A stretch of DNA of 34,129 nt from Phytoactinopolyspora limicola. Its GTDB lineage: Bacteria > Actinomycetota > Actinomycetes > Jiangellales > Jiangellaceae. Positions 15,003 through 23,734 of the stretch are shown in pieces. The translations under genes were made by a program, and so were the position numbers. The first letter of the stretch is position 1. Each line of letters opens with the position of its first letter. The stretch lies in NCBI RefSeq assembly GCF_011320225.1, contig NZ_JAAOEN010000025.1, forward strand, positions 1-34,129, given 5' to 3'. The notes below the pieces were generated by a model. That model was given only the letters and a program-made list of their open reading frames with translations. It was not told the origin of the DNA and searched no databases.

Positions 15003-15728
15003 ATGATCGAAGCCAATGGACTAACCAAACGGTTCGGCCGGACAACGGCGATCGACGACCTGACGTTCACGGTCCGCCCGGGTCAGGTCACCGGTTTCCT
15101 CGGTCCGAACGGCGCTGGGAAAACGACGACGCTACGGATGATCCTCGGCCTGAACCGCCCCACACGCGGCAGCGTGACCGTCGACGGGCAGGTGTTTCGG
15201 GATCGCTCCCGCGGTCTCCGCCACGTCGGTGCCCTGCTCGACGCGGACGATGTCCACGGCGGTCGCAGCGCCAAGGCACACTTGGCCGCCCTGGCTCGGA
15301 GCAATGGGATATCGCGACAGCGGGTCGACACAGTCCTGCAGGAAGTGGGCTTGGCCGATGCCGCGCGGCGCCGGATAGGTGAGTTCTCACTGGGGATGAA
15401 ACAGCGGCTCGGTATCGCCGCTGCCCTGCTCGGTGATCCGCCGGTGCTGATGTTCGACGAGCCGCTCAACGGTCTCGACCCGGAAGGCGTGACATGGGTA
15501 CGTGCCCTGTTCCGGCGGCTCGCGGCCGAGGGGCGGACGGTGTTCGTCTCCAGCCATCTGATGGGCGAGATGGAGAACACCGCGGATCACCTCATCGTCA
15601 TCGGCCGCGGCCGTCTGTTGGCGGCAGAGAGCCTGGCCGCGTTCGTCGCCCGAGCCGATTCCTTGGAAGAAGCGTTCATGACGCTCACCGCTGACAGCAT
15701 CGAGTACACCGCTGGAGGATCCCGATGA
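15003..15728 (+). CDS. Drug-type ABC transporter ATP-binding protein
   Basis: The 241-residue ATPase has Walker A at residues 34-41 (G-P-N-G-A-G-K-T), the ABC signature as F-S-L-G-M-K-Q-R-L (L-S-G-G-Q variant usual in drug/bacitracin-type exporters), Walker B L-M-F-D-E-P and the H-loop V-S-S-H-L-M-G-E-M. The sequence L-T-K-R-F-G and the D-R-S-R-G-L-R-H-V-G-A-L-L-D region place it in the DrrA/BcrA-like group that pumps drugs, lantibiotics or lipids outward. It starts at ATG 15003 and overlaps the permease gene by ATGA. It is divergent from the two-component pair, with 131 bases between, which probably holds promoters for both. Confidence 0.94.
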   Translation: MIEANGLTKRFGRTTAIDDLTFTVRPGQVTGFLGPNGAGKTTTLRMILGLNRPTRGSVTVDGQVFRDRSRGLRHVGALLDADDVHGGRSAKAHLAALARSNGISRQRVDTVLQEVGLADAARRRIGEFSLGMKQRLGIAAALLGDPPVLMFDEPLNGLDPEGVTWVRALFRRLAAEGRTVFVSSHLMGEMENTADHLIVIGRGRLLAAESLAAFVARADSLEEAFMTLTADSIEYTAGGSR

Positions 15729-16585
15729 CCCGCGTCACGTCCGAGACGACCCCCGTCTCCACTCCCACCGCCGGCACTCGCCCACCAGCTCGTTTCGGTG
15801 CCCTCGTAGCCTCGGAGTGGATCAAACTGTGGTCGCTGCGCTCCACCTACTGGGCGCTTGGCCTTGGCGTCGTTGCCGTCATCGGGATCAACGTCTACTC
15901 CACCCTCGCCCTCCGTCGCCTCCTCCCGGAGTGGTCCGCCGAGGCCAGGGAGAGCTACAACTACATGAACGACGCCCTCGGCCAGGCTCCGTATCTCCTG
16001 CTCTTGATCGCCGCCGGCATCATCGGGGCGTTGTCCATGGCCGGTGAATATGCCACCGGGATGATCCGCACGACCTTTGTCGCGGTACCGGCGCGCCGAT
16101 CGGTGGTGATCGCCAAGGCCACCGTCATCTCGGGCGCGACACTCGCGGTGGGCATCGTCGTCGCTACGACGTCAGTCGGCCTGACCCAGGTACTCCTCTC
16201 GGGCCAGGATGCCGGCTTCGCGATCAGCAACAAAGGCGTCCCGACGGCCCTCGTGGCCTCAGCGGTTGTTGTGCCGGTGTGTGCGCTGGTCGGCATGGGT
16301 ATCGGTGTGTTGATCAGGCACACCGCCGGCGCGATCTTCGGCGTATTCACCGTGATCGTCATCTTGCCCCAGCTCACCATGGGAACCACCTACTCGTGGG
16401 TGGTAGACCTCAACAACTCGACGCTGTGGAGTGCATGGATGACGTTGCGTAACACCCCGATCCGGGAGCTGATGCCAGCCGAGCTATTTACGTGGCCCGT
16501 GGGCGCGTCGTGGCTCGTGCTGGCGGTATGGCCGCTCGTTGCGGTGGTCGCGGCCGTCGTCGTCACGCACCGACGGGAGGTATAG
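15725..16585 (+). CDS. ABC transporter permease (ABC-2-like)
   Basis: This 286-residue membrane protein is the partner of the preceding ATPase, its ATG overlapping that gene's TGA. After a Thr/Pro-rich N-terminus comes L-V-A-S-E-W-I-K-L-W-S-L-R-S-T-Y-W, a hallmark amphipathic start of these permeases. About six membrane helices follow, with M-A-G-E-Y-A-T-G-M-I-R-T-T between helices 2 and 3. Two such subunits with two ATPases probably form an exporter. It stops at 16585, just 16 bases before the convergent small gene at 16602. The substrate cannot be told; the linked two-component system suggests envelope or antibiotic stress. Confidence 0.9.
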   Translation: MTRVTSETTPVSTPTAGTRPPARFGALVASEWIKLWSLRSTYWALGLGVVAVIGINVYSTLALRRLLPEWSAEARESYNYMNDALGQAPYLLLLIAAGIIGALSMAGEYATGMIRTTFVAVPARRSVVIAKATVISGATLAVGIVVATTSVGLTQVLLSGQDAGFAISNKGVPTALVASAVVVPVCALVGMGIGVLIRHTAGAIFGVFTVIVILPQLTMGTTYSWVVDLNNSTLWSAWMTLRNTPIRELMPAELFTWPVGASWLVLAVWPLVAVVAAVVVTHRREV

Positions 16586-16601
16586 GGAGCGCTCTTTACG
16601 G

Positions 16602-16844
16602 TCAGCCAGAGATCCGCCAGCTGCCCACCGGCGAGTACGCGGAGTCGACCACGGTCTCCTCGATCCCCGGCTGGAGGTTGTAGTGCTTGAGGTTGCCGGC
16701 CCAGTAACGCAGGATCCGGCCGAGTTCGGTCCCGGGTTCGTCCGCTAGCGCGTCGAGCTGGACCTCGAGACTGAAGGTGCGTGACCCCATGTTTGTGCCA
16801 GCGACGTGTTCCGGATGTTCGGCGGTTGTGTTCGAGGAATCCAT
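16602..16844 (-). CDS. Small conserved actinobacterial protein of unknown function
   Basis: This 80-residue protein contains F-S-L-E-V-Q-L-D-A-L, G-R-I-L-R-Y-W-A-G-N-L-K-H-Y and ends in D-S-A-Y-S-P-V-G-S-W-R-I. The final D-S-A-Y-x-x-V-G-x-W pattern is one I associate with small actinobacterial hypothetical proteins, so I treat it as a real gene. It is acidic, has no membrane helix or signal, and looks like a small alpha/beta protein. The start at 16844 has only a weak AAGG site; a later ATG at 16790 has none. It converges on the ABC permease. No function is proposed. Confidence 0.6.
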   Translation of the reverse strand: MDSSNTTAEHPEHVAGTNMGSRTFSLEVQLDALADEPGTELGRILRYWAGNLKHYNLQPGIEETVVDSAYSPVGSWRISG

Positions 16845-16991
16845 GCCTTGAATTTATCGTTCAAATACCCTGTGAAACTTTGAAGGCAATCACGGCTGAT
16901 GTCGACCGCAAACCTTAAAAGCGGGTTGGAGGCCGACAACCGACATCGCTGCGCCGGTCGACCTCATTGGGCGCCTCCTGCGGCGGTACGT

Positions 16992-17765
16992 TCAGGCCGT
17001 CGGGCGCGACGTACCCGAAGGCAACCGTCCGGTGTCAGGGTCGCGTCGAGTCAGGCAGTAAGGCACACCCGCGGGGTCGCGCATCGCGATCCAGTGCTCA
17101 TGCGTGCCTTCCCTGCGCGCCCCCAGCCGTTCGTGGGCAATGGCGGTGGCGGCCGTATCGTCACACGCCAGATCGAGGTGGGCGTGGGCCCGGCCGTCGC
17201 CGGCATCGTTGGTCCGTTGCAGCAGTATCCGTAGCGGAATGCCATCCGGCCGGTCGAGATACGAGAACTCCGGGCGGGAGCCCGGGTGCAGCGTCCACCC
17301 GGTGAGGCGAGCCCAATACGTGCACTCGTTCTCATACTCGGCCGGCGGGATGTCGATGCACAGCTGGTCGACGATGGCCCGGGCGCCGCCGTCGAGTGAT
17401 ACGGGCAACGGGCGCTGGGCGGATCCGTCGTGACCCACGACGCAGAAGACGAAGCCCGCAGGCGAGCGCATCACGACGACGTCGTCGAGCTCCCGAAGCA
17501 CCTCAGCGCCGAGGCGTCGCGCGTGGCCGGCCGTACCGGTCATGTCGTCCACCGCGAGGTCGAGATGGCTCCCGCCCCTACCGGCGGCGACCCGCTGGAC
17601 CCGCAGGTACGAGTGGCCGCTAGCCGGCAGGATCGTGGCGAACTCGGCATATGCGCCCCGGCGCGGCGACAACGTCGAGCCAGTCACTGCCAGCCAGAAC
17701 TGGGCCGTGGCCTCGAATGAGGACGCCGGGCGATCGATGAAGGCCACCAGCCATCGCACACTCAT
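16992..17765 (-). CDS. Two-domain VOC (glyoxalase/bleomycin-resistance-like) protein
   Basis: The 257-residue protein has two vicinal-oxygen-chelate modules. Module 1 (about 1-120) has F-W-L-A-V-T-G-S, H-L-D-L-A-V-D-D and R-S-P-A-G-F-V-F-C-V-V. Module 2 (about 130-245) has Y-W-A-R-L-T-G-W, H-L-D-L-A-C-D-D, H-E-R-L-G-A and R-D-P-A-G-V-P-Y-C-L. VOC proteins bind a metal with His/Glu residues and catalyse isomerisation, dioxygenation or drug sequestration, and the two modules here could form one site. The ATG at 17765 follows a GAAGG site. The frame is open to 17984, but the part beyond the ATG is not VOC-like. The substrate is unknown. Confidence 0.85.
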   Translation of the reverse strand: MSVRWLVAFIDRPASSFEATAQFWLAVTGSTLSPRRGAYAEFATILPASGHSYLRVQRVAAGRGGSHLDLAVDDMTGTAGHARRLGAEVLRELDDVVVMRSPAGFVFCVVGHDGSAQRPLPVSLDGGARAIVDQLCIDIPPAEYENECTYWARLTGWTLHPGSRPEFSYLDRPDGIPLRILLQRTNDAGDGRAHAHLDLACDDTAATAIAHERLGARREGTHEHWIAMRDPAGVPYCLTRRDPDTGRLPSGTSRPTA

Positions 17766-17976
17766 GCCTTCACCGTATCGGTGACGGCCGACACCGGCGA
17801 CGGTCAACGCTGGCGATGGCCGACCGATCATTGATAGCCGGGCGCCCGGTTCTCTTCCAGGGCCACCCGGCGGCACCGCTGGTGCCCCCCGGTCGCGGCC
17901 GGAAACCGCCGGATGATGTCGGTGCCGGTCGATACCGTCATGGGTGAATATCATCCGTTTCGCCAGTGAGGACGCT

Positions 17977-18771
17977 ATGAACACCGCTCACGCTTTCCGT
18001 GCGCTGCACGCCGATGGCCTGTTCGTCATGCCGAACGCCTGGGACCCAGGGTCGGCGCGGATCCTGGAGAGCCTTGGCTTCCCGGCCGTGGCCACCACCA
18101 GCTCCGGACACGCTGCCTCCTTGGGCCGGCTCGACCAACAGGTCAGCCGAGACGAGATGTTGTCCCATGCCGAGACCATCGCCGATGCCGTGGAGGTACC
18201 GGTCAGCGTTGACTCCGAAGGGTGTTTTCCCGACGCCCCCGGGGGTATCGCTCGCACCGTCGAGCTGATCGCCCAGACCGGCGCCGCTGGGTTGTCTCTT
18301 GAGGACTACCACCCTGAGCGGGGTGTCCTCCCGATAGCCGAGGCCGTCGAGCGGGTCGGCCAGGCGGTGGAGGTGGCGCGCCGGTCCGGGCTAGTGCTCA
18401 CCGCACGAGCGGAGAACCAGCTCTACGGGCACGGCGACCTCGACGACACCGTGCGCAGGCTCGTCGCGTATCGAGAAGCCGGCGCGGACGTCGTCTACGC
18501 CCCGGGGCTGGTCGACGTCGGCGACATCGAGCGGGTCGTGCGTGAGGTCGGTGGCCCGGTCAACGTCCTGGTGTTGCCAGGTGTGCCGGATTCCAGCCGG
18601 CTCGCTGCCGTCGGGGTGCGCCGGGTGTCCACCGGCGGAGCATTGGCGTGGGCGGCTTACGGTGCGCTCGCGGCCGCCGGGCGGGAGTTGCTCCAGGACG
18701 GCAGCGCGTCGTACCTGTCCGCGGGGTTGTCGCCGGATGACACCAAGGCAGCCTTCGGCCCACGCCGCTGA
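17977..18771 (+). CDS. PEP mutase/isocitrate lyase-family enzyme
   Basis: The 264-residue protein is a TIM-barrel member of the PEP mutase/ICL superfamily. Its pattern is A-H-A-F-R-A-L-H, V-M-P-N-A-W-D-P-G-S-A, A-T-T-S-S-G-H-A, V-S-V-D-S-E-G-C-F for the metal-binding loop, G-L-S-L-E-D-Y-H-P and L-T-A-R-A-E-N. The ICL catalytic K-K-C-G-H loop is absent, so true isocitrate lyase is unlikely. C-C or P-C bond-cleaving activity on an oxaloacetate- or carboxyphosphonoenolpyruvate-like substrate is possible but unproven. ATG 17977 is preceded by GAGGA; a GTG at 17944 is less likely. A short hairpin ACCCCG-gact-CGGGGT (18819-18834) lies downstream before the ThDP enzyme gene. Confidence 0.87.
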   Translation: MNTAHAFRALHADGLFVMPNAWDPGSARILESLGFPAVATTSSGHAASLGRLDQQVSRDEMLSHAETIADAVEVPVSVDSEGCFPDAPGGIARTVELIAQTGAAGLSLEDYHPERGVLPIAEAVERVGQAVEVARRSGLVLTARAENQLYGHGDLDDTVRRLVAYREAGADVVYAPGLVDVGDIERVVREVGGPVNVLVLPGVPDSSRLAAVGVRRVSTGGALAWAAYGALAAAGRELLQDGSASYLSAGLSPDDTKAAFGPRR

Positions 18772-18866
18772 GCTCGCCGGCGCCCGGCTTTCGTCGTTGT
18801 CGGCACCCGACGTCTGAGACCCCGGACTCGGGGTATGGGCGGAGGGTCGGCAACGAGGGAGGATCG

Positions 18867-20642
18867 ATGTCGCAAACGGTTGGTGACTACCTACTCCAGC
18901 GGCTCCGTGAATGGGACGTCACACACGTGTTCGGCTACCCGGGTGATGGCATCAACGGCATCGTGGCCGCATTCGGCGAAGCGATGAATCAGCCGCGGTT
19001 CATCCAGTCGCGGCACGAGGAGATGTCAGCGCTGCAGGCGGTGGGCTACGCCAAGTTCAGCGGCACGGTCGGCGTATGCCTGGCGACGTCGGGCCCGGGC
19101 GCCATCCACCTGCTCAACGGGTTGTATGACGCGAAGCTGGACCACGTGCCCGTCGTCGCGATCATCGGCCAGACCGCACGTACGGCCCTGGGCGGTCAGT
19201 ACATGCAGGAGGTCGATCTACGCGCGCTGTTCAAGGACGTCGCCTCTGACTACGTAGTGGAGGTGAGCGTCCCGCAACAGTTGCCCAATGCCATCGACCG
19301 CGCCTTCCGTACCGCGGCCGCGCGGCGGGCGCCGGCGGCGGTGATCATCCCGGCGGATGTCCAGGAAGAGTGTTACGTCGCGCCTGAACATGAGTTCAAA
19401 CACGTTCCGTCCAGTCCACCGGGCGGGTCTCGATCGGTCATGGTGCCGCCGGACGACGAGATCGCGCGCGCCGCCGAGGTGCTGAACGCGGGTAGTAAGG
19501 TCGCCGTGCTCATCGGCCAGGGAGCGCGCAATGCGGCTGAGGAGGTCGTGCTGCTGGCCGAGGTCACCGGTGCCGGTGTCGCCAAGGCACTGCTCGGCAA
19601 GGACGTGCTTCCGGACGATCTGCCGTATGTCACCGGCGCCATCGGCCTGCTCGGCACCCGGCCCAGCTATGAGCTGATGCGAGACTGCGACACCCTGCTG
19701 ATCGTCGGCTCCAACCTGCCCTACACCCAGTTTCTGCCCGATCTTGGACAGGCCCGAGCGGTGCAGATCGACATCGACGGCGCGCTGATCGGCCTGCGGT
19801 ATCCCACCGAGGTGAACCTCGTCGGTGAGGCCAAGGCGACCCTGCGGCGCATGCTGCCGATGCTGCATCACCAGGAAGACCGCTCGTGGCGCGAGACCAT
19901 CGAGTCCAACGTCGAGTCATGGTGGGCCACCATGGAGCAGCAGGCGATGCTGGACGCCAAGCCGGTGAACCCGATGCGCGTGGTGCATGAGCTTTCCAGC
20001 CGCATCCCGGACGACACCATCGTGACGGCGGACTCCGGGTCGTCCACGAACTGGTACGCCCGGAACCTGCGGATGCGGGGCTCGCTGTCAGGAACCCTCG
20101 CCACGATGGGCTCCGCCGTTCCCTACGCGGTCGGCGCCAAATTCGCGCACCCCGATCGGCCGGTGGTGGCATTGGTCGGCGACGGCGCGATGCAGATGAA
20201 CGGCTCGGCGGAGCTGATCACCATCGCCCGGTACCGGGAGCTCTGGGACGATCCCCGCCTGGTGGTATGCGTGTTCCACAACAACGACCTCAACCAGGTG
20301 ACGTGGGAGTTGCGCGCTATGGGAGGCGCGCCGAAGTTCGAGCCGTCACAGGTCATCCCGGACGTGTCGTATGCGGCGTTGGCTCGAAGTGCCGGTCTGG
20401 ACGCGATCACCGTCGACCAACCCGAGGAACTCGGCGCCGCCTGGGAGCGTGCACTGGCGGCTGAGGCGCCGATGGTCCTCGACGTCCATTGTGACCCGGA
20501 GGTCCCGCCGATCCCGCCGTCGGCGACCTTCGACCAGCTGAGAGACACGACGAAGGCCCTCCTCAAGGGCGACGCCAACCGCTGGCGGGTGCTGGTCCAG
20601 GGCATCAAGACGAAGATGCAGGAGGCTGTGCCGGGCCGCTGA
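18867..20642 (+). CDS. Thiamine-diphosphate enzyme, pyruvate oxidase-like
   Basis: The 591-residue protein has the three-domain plan of the POX/acetolactate synthase group. The N-terminal PYR domain has the catalytic Glu in S-R-H-E-E-M (E51) and the G-P-G-A-I-H-L-L-N-G-L-Y-D-A motif. The middle domain is a Rossmann-like FAD-type domain. The C-terminal PP domain has the ThDP/Mg motif from G-D-G (438-440) to N-N (472-473). Features such as Y-A-K-F-S-G and W-E-L-R-A-M-G-G suggest a pyruvate oxidase/decarboxylase-like enzyme that makes acetate and CO2. Whether it binds FAD and feeds electrons to quinone is not certain. It starts at ATG 18867 after GGGAGGA. It lies 95 bases after the PEP-mutase-like gene and may share its transcript. 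Confidence 0.9.
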   Translation: MSQTVGDYLLQRLREWDVTHVFGYPGDGINGIVAAFGEAMNQPRFIQSRHEEMSALQAVGYAKFSGTVGVCLATSGPGAIHLLNGLYDAKLDHVPVVAIIGQTARTALGGQYMQEVDLRALFKDVASDYVVEVSVPQQLPNAIDRAFRTAAARRAPAAVIIPADVQEECYVAPEHEFKHVPSSPPGGSRSVMVPPDDEIARAAEVLNAGSKVAVLIGQGARNAAEEVVLLAEVTGAGVAKALLGKDVLPDDLPYVTGAIGLLGTRPSYELMRDCDTLLIVGSNLPYTQFLPDLGQARAVQIDIDGALIGLRYPTEVNLVGEAKATLRRMLPMLHHQEDRSWRETIESNVESWWATMEQQAMLDAKPVNPMRVVHELSSRIPDDTIVTADSGSSTNWYARNLRMRGSLSGTLATMGSAVPYAVGAKFAHPDRPVVALVGDGAMQMNGSAELITIARYRELWDDPRLVVCVFHNNDLNQVTWELRAMGGAPKFEPSQVIPDVSYAALARSAGLDAITVDQPEELGAAWERALAAEAPMVLDVHCDPEVPPIPPSATFDQLRDTTKALLKGDANRWRVLVQGIKTKMQEAVPGR

Positions 20643-20666
20643 CCGTGCAGTTCCGCCAGGACTGCC

Positions 20667-20713
20667 GCTGGCCCAGTCCACTACTTGTTGACTGGCTCTG
20701 TTATTGGGCCAGC
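20667..20713. terminator. Hairpin after the ThDP enzyme gene
   Basis: GCTGGCCCA (20667-20675) pairs with TGGGCCAGC (20705-20713) across a 29-nt loop. It begins 24 bases after the stop of the oxidase-like gene and ends 47 bases before the next start. There is no U run. It may be a terminator or part of a leader of the small gene at 20761. Confidence 0.35.
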
Positions 20714-20760
20714 AGAGAGAGTCACGATGGTCTCGACACTGAGATGTCGGGAGGACCATC

Positions 20761-21048
20761 ATGCCGCTCAGTCAGGGCGAACTCGACGAACTCGCCGGAC
20801 GTTGGGACACCTCCGGCCCCGGCGCGGTGGCAGCCGAGCTGGACCGGTTGGCCGAGTGTGCCGCCTCGGCCGGTGCTGACCCGTTGCTGCTTGTGGTGAT
20901 GTGTGACGATCATGAGCCGGCCGTAGCCAGAGAGCGAGCCTTCGCCCGGGTGGTGGCGCAATACACGAGACGGTGCCCGATCATGGCGCGCTCACAGGTA
21001 GATCACGATTGCGCCGCGTCCAGCGGCCAGCCGGTGATTCGCCAGTAA
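20761..21048 (+). CDS. Small protein of unknown function
   Basis: The 95-residue frame starts at an ATG with an excellent GGAGG six bases upstream, the main reason to believe it. It encodes a mostly helical, acidic protein: L-S-Q-G-E-L-D-E-L-A-G-R-W-D, A-A-E-L-D-R-L-A-E-C-A-A, L-L-L-V-V-M-C-D-D, and A-R-E-R-A-F-A-R-V-V. The last 25 residues (after Q-Y) look less ordered and could reflect a frameshift or a non-conserved tail. It ends 10 bases before the GTG of the large LuxR regulator and may be translated with it. I do not recognise a family and propose no function. Confidence 0.5.
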   Translation: MPLSQGELDELAGRWDTSGPGAVAAELDRLAECAASAGADPLLLVVMCDDHEPAVARERAFARVVAQYTRRCPIMARSQVDHDCAASSGQPVIRQ

Positions 21049-21058
21049 TCTCGGGTTT

Positions 21059-23659
21059 GTGCAGCTGCTGGAGAGGCACACGCAGCTTGCCGAGTTGGAT
21101 GCGGCGCGGCGGGACGCCCAGTTCGGACGGGGCAGCGTCGTGCTCGTCGCGGGAGACGCCGGTTCCGGAAAAACCACTCTGGTACAGCGGTTCGTTTCCG
21201 GTTCGGCGAGATCGGCGCGCGTGCTGCGCGGCATGTGCGACGACCTACTCCTGCCCCGCCCACTCGGGCCGTTCCGCGACATGTTCCCGCACGTGGGCGC
21301 TGAACTAGCGGCCGCCAATGCCGGCGACACCCGCTGGATCAGCGGATTCTTCGACCGAGTTGTCGACGAACTCATCGCACCGGCGCGGCCCGGCATCGTC
21401 GTCGTCGAAGACGCCCAGTGGGCCGACGAGGCGACGTTGGACGCCATCCGCTTCCTCGGCCGCCGGATCGGCCAGGTCCACACCATGCTCGTCGTCACGT
21501 TCCGCGACGACGAAGTGCCCGCCGACCATCCGCTGCGACTAGCCGTCGGCTCCATCCCCGCCGGCGACATCCGGCGGATCCACTTGGAGCCACTGTCCAG
21601 GGAGGCGGTCGCCCAACTGGCCGGGCACAACGACATCGACGAGTTGTACGAGTTGACCGGAGGCAACCCGTTCTACGTGCGAGAGATGCTGGCTCATCCG
21701 GACCCGTCAGTGGTACCACCCACCGTCCAGGACGCAGTGCTCGCCAGGGTGCGGCGGCTCCACCCCGCCACTTATGCAAGTGTCGAGGCGGCGGCGGTGC
21801 TCCCCGGCCGGGCCGAGCGCTGGGTACTGGATGGGTGTGCCGACGCCGCGCGGCTGGACGAAGCCGTCCGGCTCGGCGTCCTGCAGGCCGACGGACCGGT
21901 GCTGCGGTTTCCCCACGAACTCAGCCGTCGGGTGGTCGAGCAGAACCTGTCCGAGCGACGGCGCCGCGAGCTCAACGCGCAGGTTCTGCGGGTGCTGTCC
22001 ACCCGCGACGTCGAACCGGCCCGGTTGGTGCATCACGCACATCAGGCCGGAGACGGTGCGGCGCTAGCCCGGTACGCGCCGCTGGCCGCGGAACGGGCCG
22101 CCGGGGTGAGCAGCCACCGGGAGGCCATCGCACACCTGGAGCACGCGATTGCCAACGCCGAGCACATCCCGGACGAACGGCTGGCCGAGCTGTTGGAAGC
22201 CTACGGTGCCGAATGCGAGATGGCGCGGGTGCAGGACCAGGCTCGCGACGCCCTGCGCCGCGCCATCGAACTGCGCGCCGGCCTTGGCGACCACCTCGGC
22301 GTCGGGCGTGGCCTGTGCCGGCTGTCGAGCCTCGAATGGGCGCTCGGTGACGGTGTGGCGGCCCGGCGGACGGTCGGCCGAGCCGTCGCCGTCTTGGAGG
22401 CGCAGCCGCCGGGTGCGGAGCTGGTGGCCGCGTACGGTCAGGCGGCCCGGCTGGCCATGACCGGATATCAGACGGCCGAAACCCTGGCGTGGGGGGAGAA
22501 GGCGATCGCCCTGGCCGATGGCGTTGGAGACGCCCGGGCAGCGGTGCATGCGCAGGTCACCGTCGGGGTTGCCCACATGCTGCGGGACCCCAACAACGGC
22601 GGCCCCCTGGCCGCGGCGCTGACCCGAGCGTTGGAACTGGACGACGTGTACGCCGCCAGCCGTGCCTACATCAATCTCGCCCATGGACACATCCGGGAGA
22701 TGCGGTACGACGAAGCAGCCCGGTACGTCACCGCCGGTCTGGCTTACTGTGAGGCCCGCGAGCTGCAAGCTCTCGCCGACTTCCTCGTCGCGGTGCGGTC
22801 CTGGGGCCACCTGGAACTGGGCCGATGGTCGCTCGCCGAGCAGGACGCGGACACGGCTTCGCGTGCATCGGAGGTCGCTGCGCGGCTGATGGCGCTGAAG
22901 GTCACCTCGATGCTCCAATCCCGGCGTGGATCGCCGCAGGCCGCGGCGACGGTTGGGGCCTGCGGCGACCTTGCCGCGGGGCTGGGCGAAGCGCCGGCCC
23001 TCATCAACGCGGGAACCTCACGCGCCGAGCTGGCCTGGCTCGCGGGCGACCCGGGCGCTGCCGCCCGCGCGGTGGTGGGCCTGGCGGAGCTAGCCAAGGA
23101 CGTCGGCACCCAGCGATACCTGGGGGAGACGGCCTATTGGCGGTACCGCGCTGGGCTGCCGGAGGGTGTACCGGACGGGGTGCCGGAGCCGTACCGGCTG
23201 CAACTGTCGGGTTATTGGCGTGAGGCGGCCCGCGCGTGGGACGAGGTGGGACGGCCCTACGAGTGTGCTGACGCGCTCAGCGACGCGCCCGATCCACGCC
23301 CCCGGCTGGAGGCGCTGGAGATCTTCGACCGGCTGGGCGCGGTGCCCCGCGCCGCCATGGTGAGGTCTTCGTTGGCTCGGATGGGTGTCACGTCGGTTCC
23401 GCGAGGTCCCCGAGCGCGGACGAGGAACAACCCGGGCGGGCTCACTCCCCGGCAGACCGAGGTTCTAGTCTTGCTCGCCCAGCAGCTGACCTATCAAGAG
23501 ATCGCCGAACGGTTGCAGGTGTCTCCGAAGACTGTCGACCACCACGTCGCGGCGGTCCGGCTGAAACTGGACGTGTCCAGCCGGGACGATGCCGTTCTCG
23601 TCGGGCGGCGGCTCGGGATCCTCACCGGTGACGAGGGGCAGGCCGCGGGGCCGACGTAA
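21059..23659 (+). CDS. LAL-type LuxR regulator with AAA ATPase domain
   Basis: This 866-residue protein has the three-part LAL layout. The N-terminal ATPase domain has Walker A G-D-A-G-S-G-K-T (32-39) and a Walker B-like V-V-V-E-D-A-Q-W-A-D-E. The middle region (about 300-780) is helical and TPR-like. A GerE helix-turn-helix lies at about 795-858 (L-T-P-R-Q-T-E-V-L-V-L-L-A, Y-Q-E-I-A-E-R-L-Q-V-S-P-K-T-V-D-H-H-V). Start GTG 21059 matches the usual L-L-E-R N-terminus. Such large regulators (MalT-like logic) need ATP and a ligand to activate promoters, often for secondary metabolism or sugar use. The methyltransferase gene 75 bases downstream may be in the same transcript. The ligand and targets are unknown. 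Confidence 0.94.
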   Translation: MQLLERHTQLAELDAARRDAQFGRGSVVLVAGDAGSGKTTLVQRFVSGSARSARVLRGMCDDLLLPRPLGPFRDMFPHVGAELAAANAGDTRWISGFFDRVVDELIAPARPGIVVVEDAQWADEATLDAIRFLGRRIGQVHTMLVVTFRDDEVPADHPLRLAVGSIPAGDIRRIHLEPLSREAVAQLAGHNDIDELYELTGGNPFYVREMLAHPDPSVVPPTVQDAVLARVRRLHPATYASVEAAAVLPGRAERWVLDGCADAARLDEAVRLGVLQADGPVLRFPHELSRRVVEQNLSERRRRELNAQVLRVLSTRDVEPARLVHHAHQAGDGAALARYAPLAAERAAGVSSHREAIAHLEHAIANAEHIPDERLAELLEAYGAECEMARVQDQARDALRRAIELRAGLGDHLGVGRGLCRLSSLEWALGDGVAARRTVGRAVAVLEAQPPGAELVAAYGQAARLAMTGYQTAETLAWGEKAIALADGVGDARAAVHAQVTVGVAHMLRDPNNGGPLAAALTRALELDDVYAASRAYINLAHGHIREMRYDEAARYVTAGLAYCEARELQALADFLVAVRSWGHLELGRWSLAEQDADTASRASEVAARLMALKVTSMLQSRRGSPQAAATVGACGDLAAGLGEAPALINAGTSRAELAWLAGDPGAAARAVVGLAELAKDVGTQRYLGETAYWRYRAGLPEGVPDGVPEPYRLQLSGYWREAARAWDEVGRPYECADALSDAPDPRPRLEALEIFDRLGAVPRAAMVRSSLARMGVTSVPRGPRARTRNNPGGLTPRQTEVLVLLAQQLTYQEIAERLQVSPKTVDHHVAAVRLKLDVSSRDDAVLVGRRLGILTGDEGQAAGPT

Positions 23660-23734
23660 AGATGGGGTGGTCCAGACCCAGACGTAGGGACCCACTCCCG
23701 ACGCCGGCCACCCGCCGCCGACGTTAGCGTCGGT

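Noticed and set aside
18819-18834. ACCCCG-gact-CGGGGT hairpin as a terminator
   Set aside because: Only a 6-bp stem without a U tract, so too weak to list as a separate feature.
22064-22918. Minus-strand frame of 284 codons inside the LAL regulator
   Set aside because: It opposes a full-length recognisable regulator and has no domain of its own.
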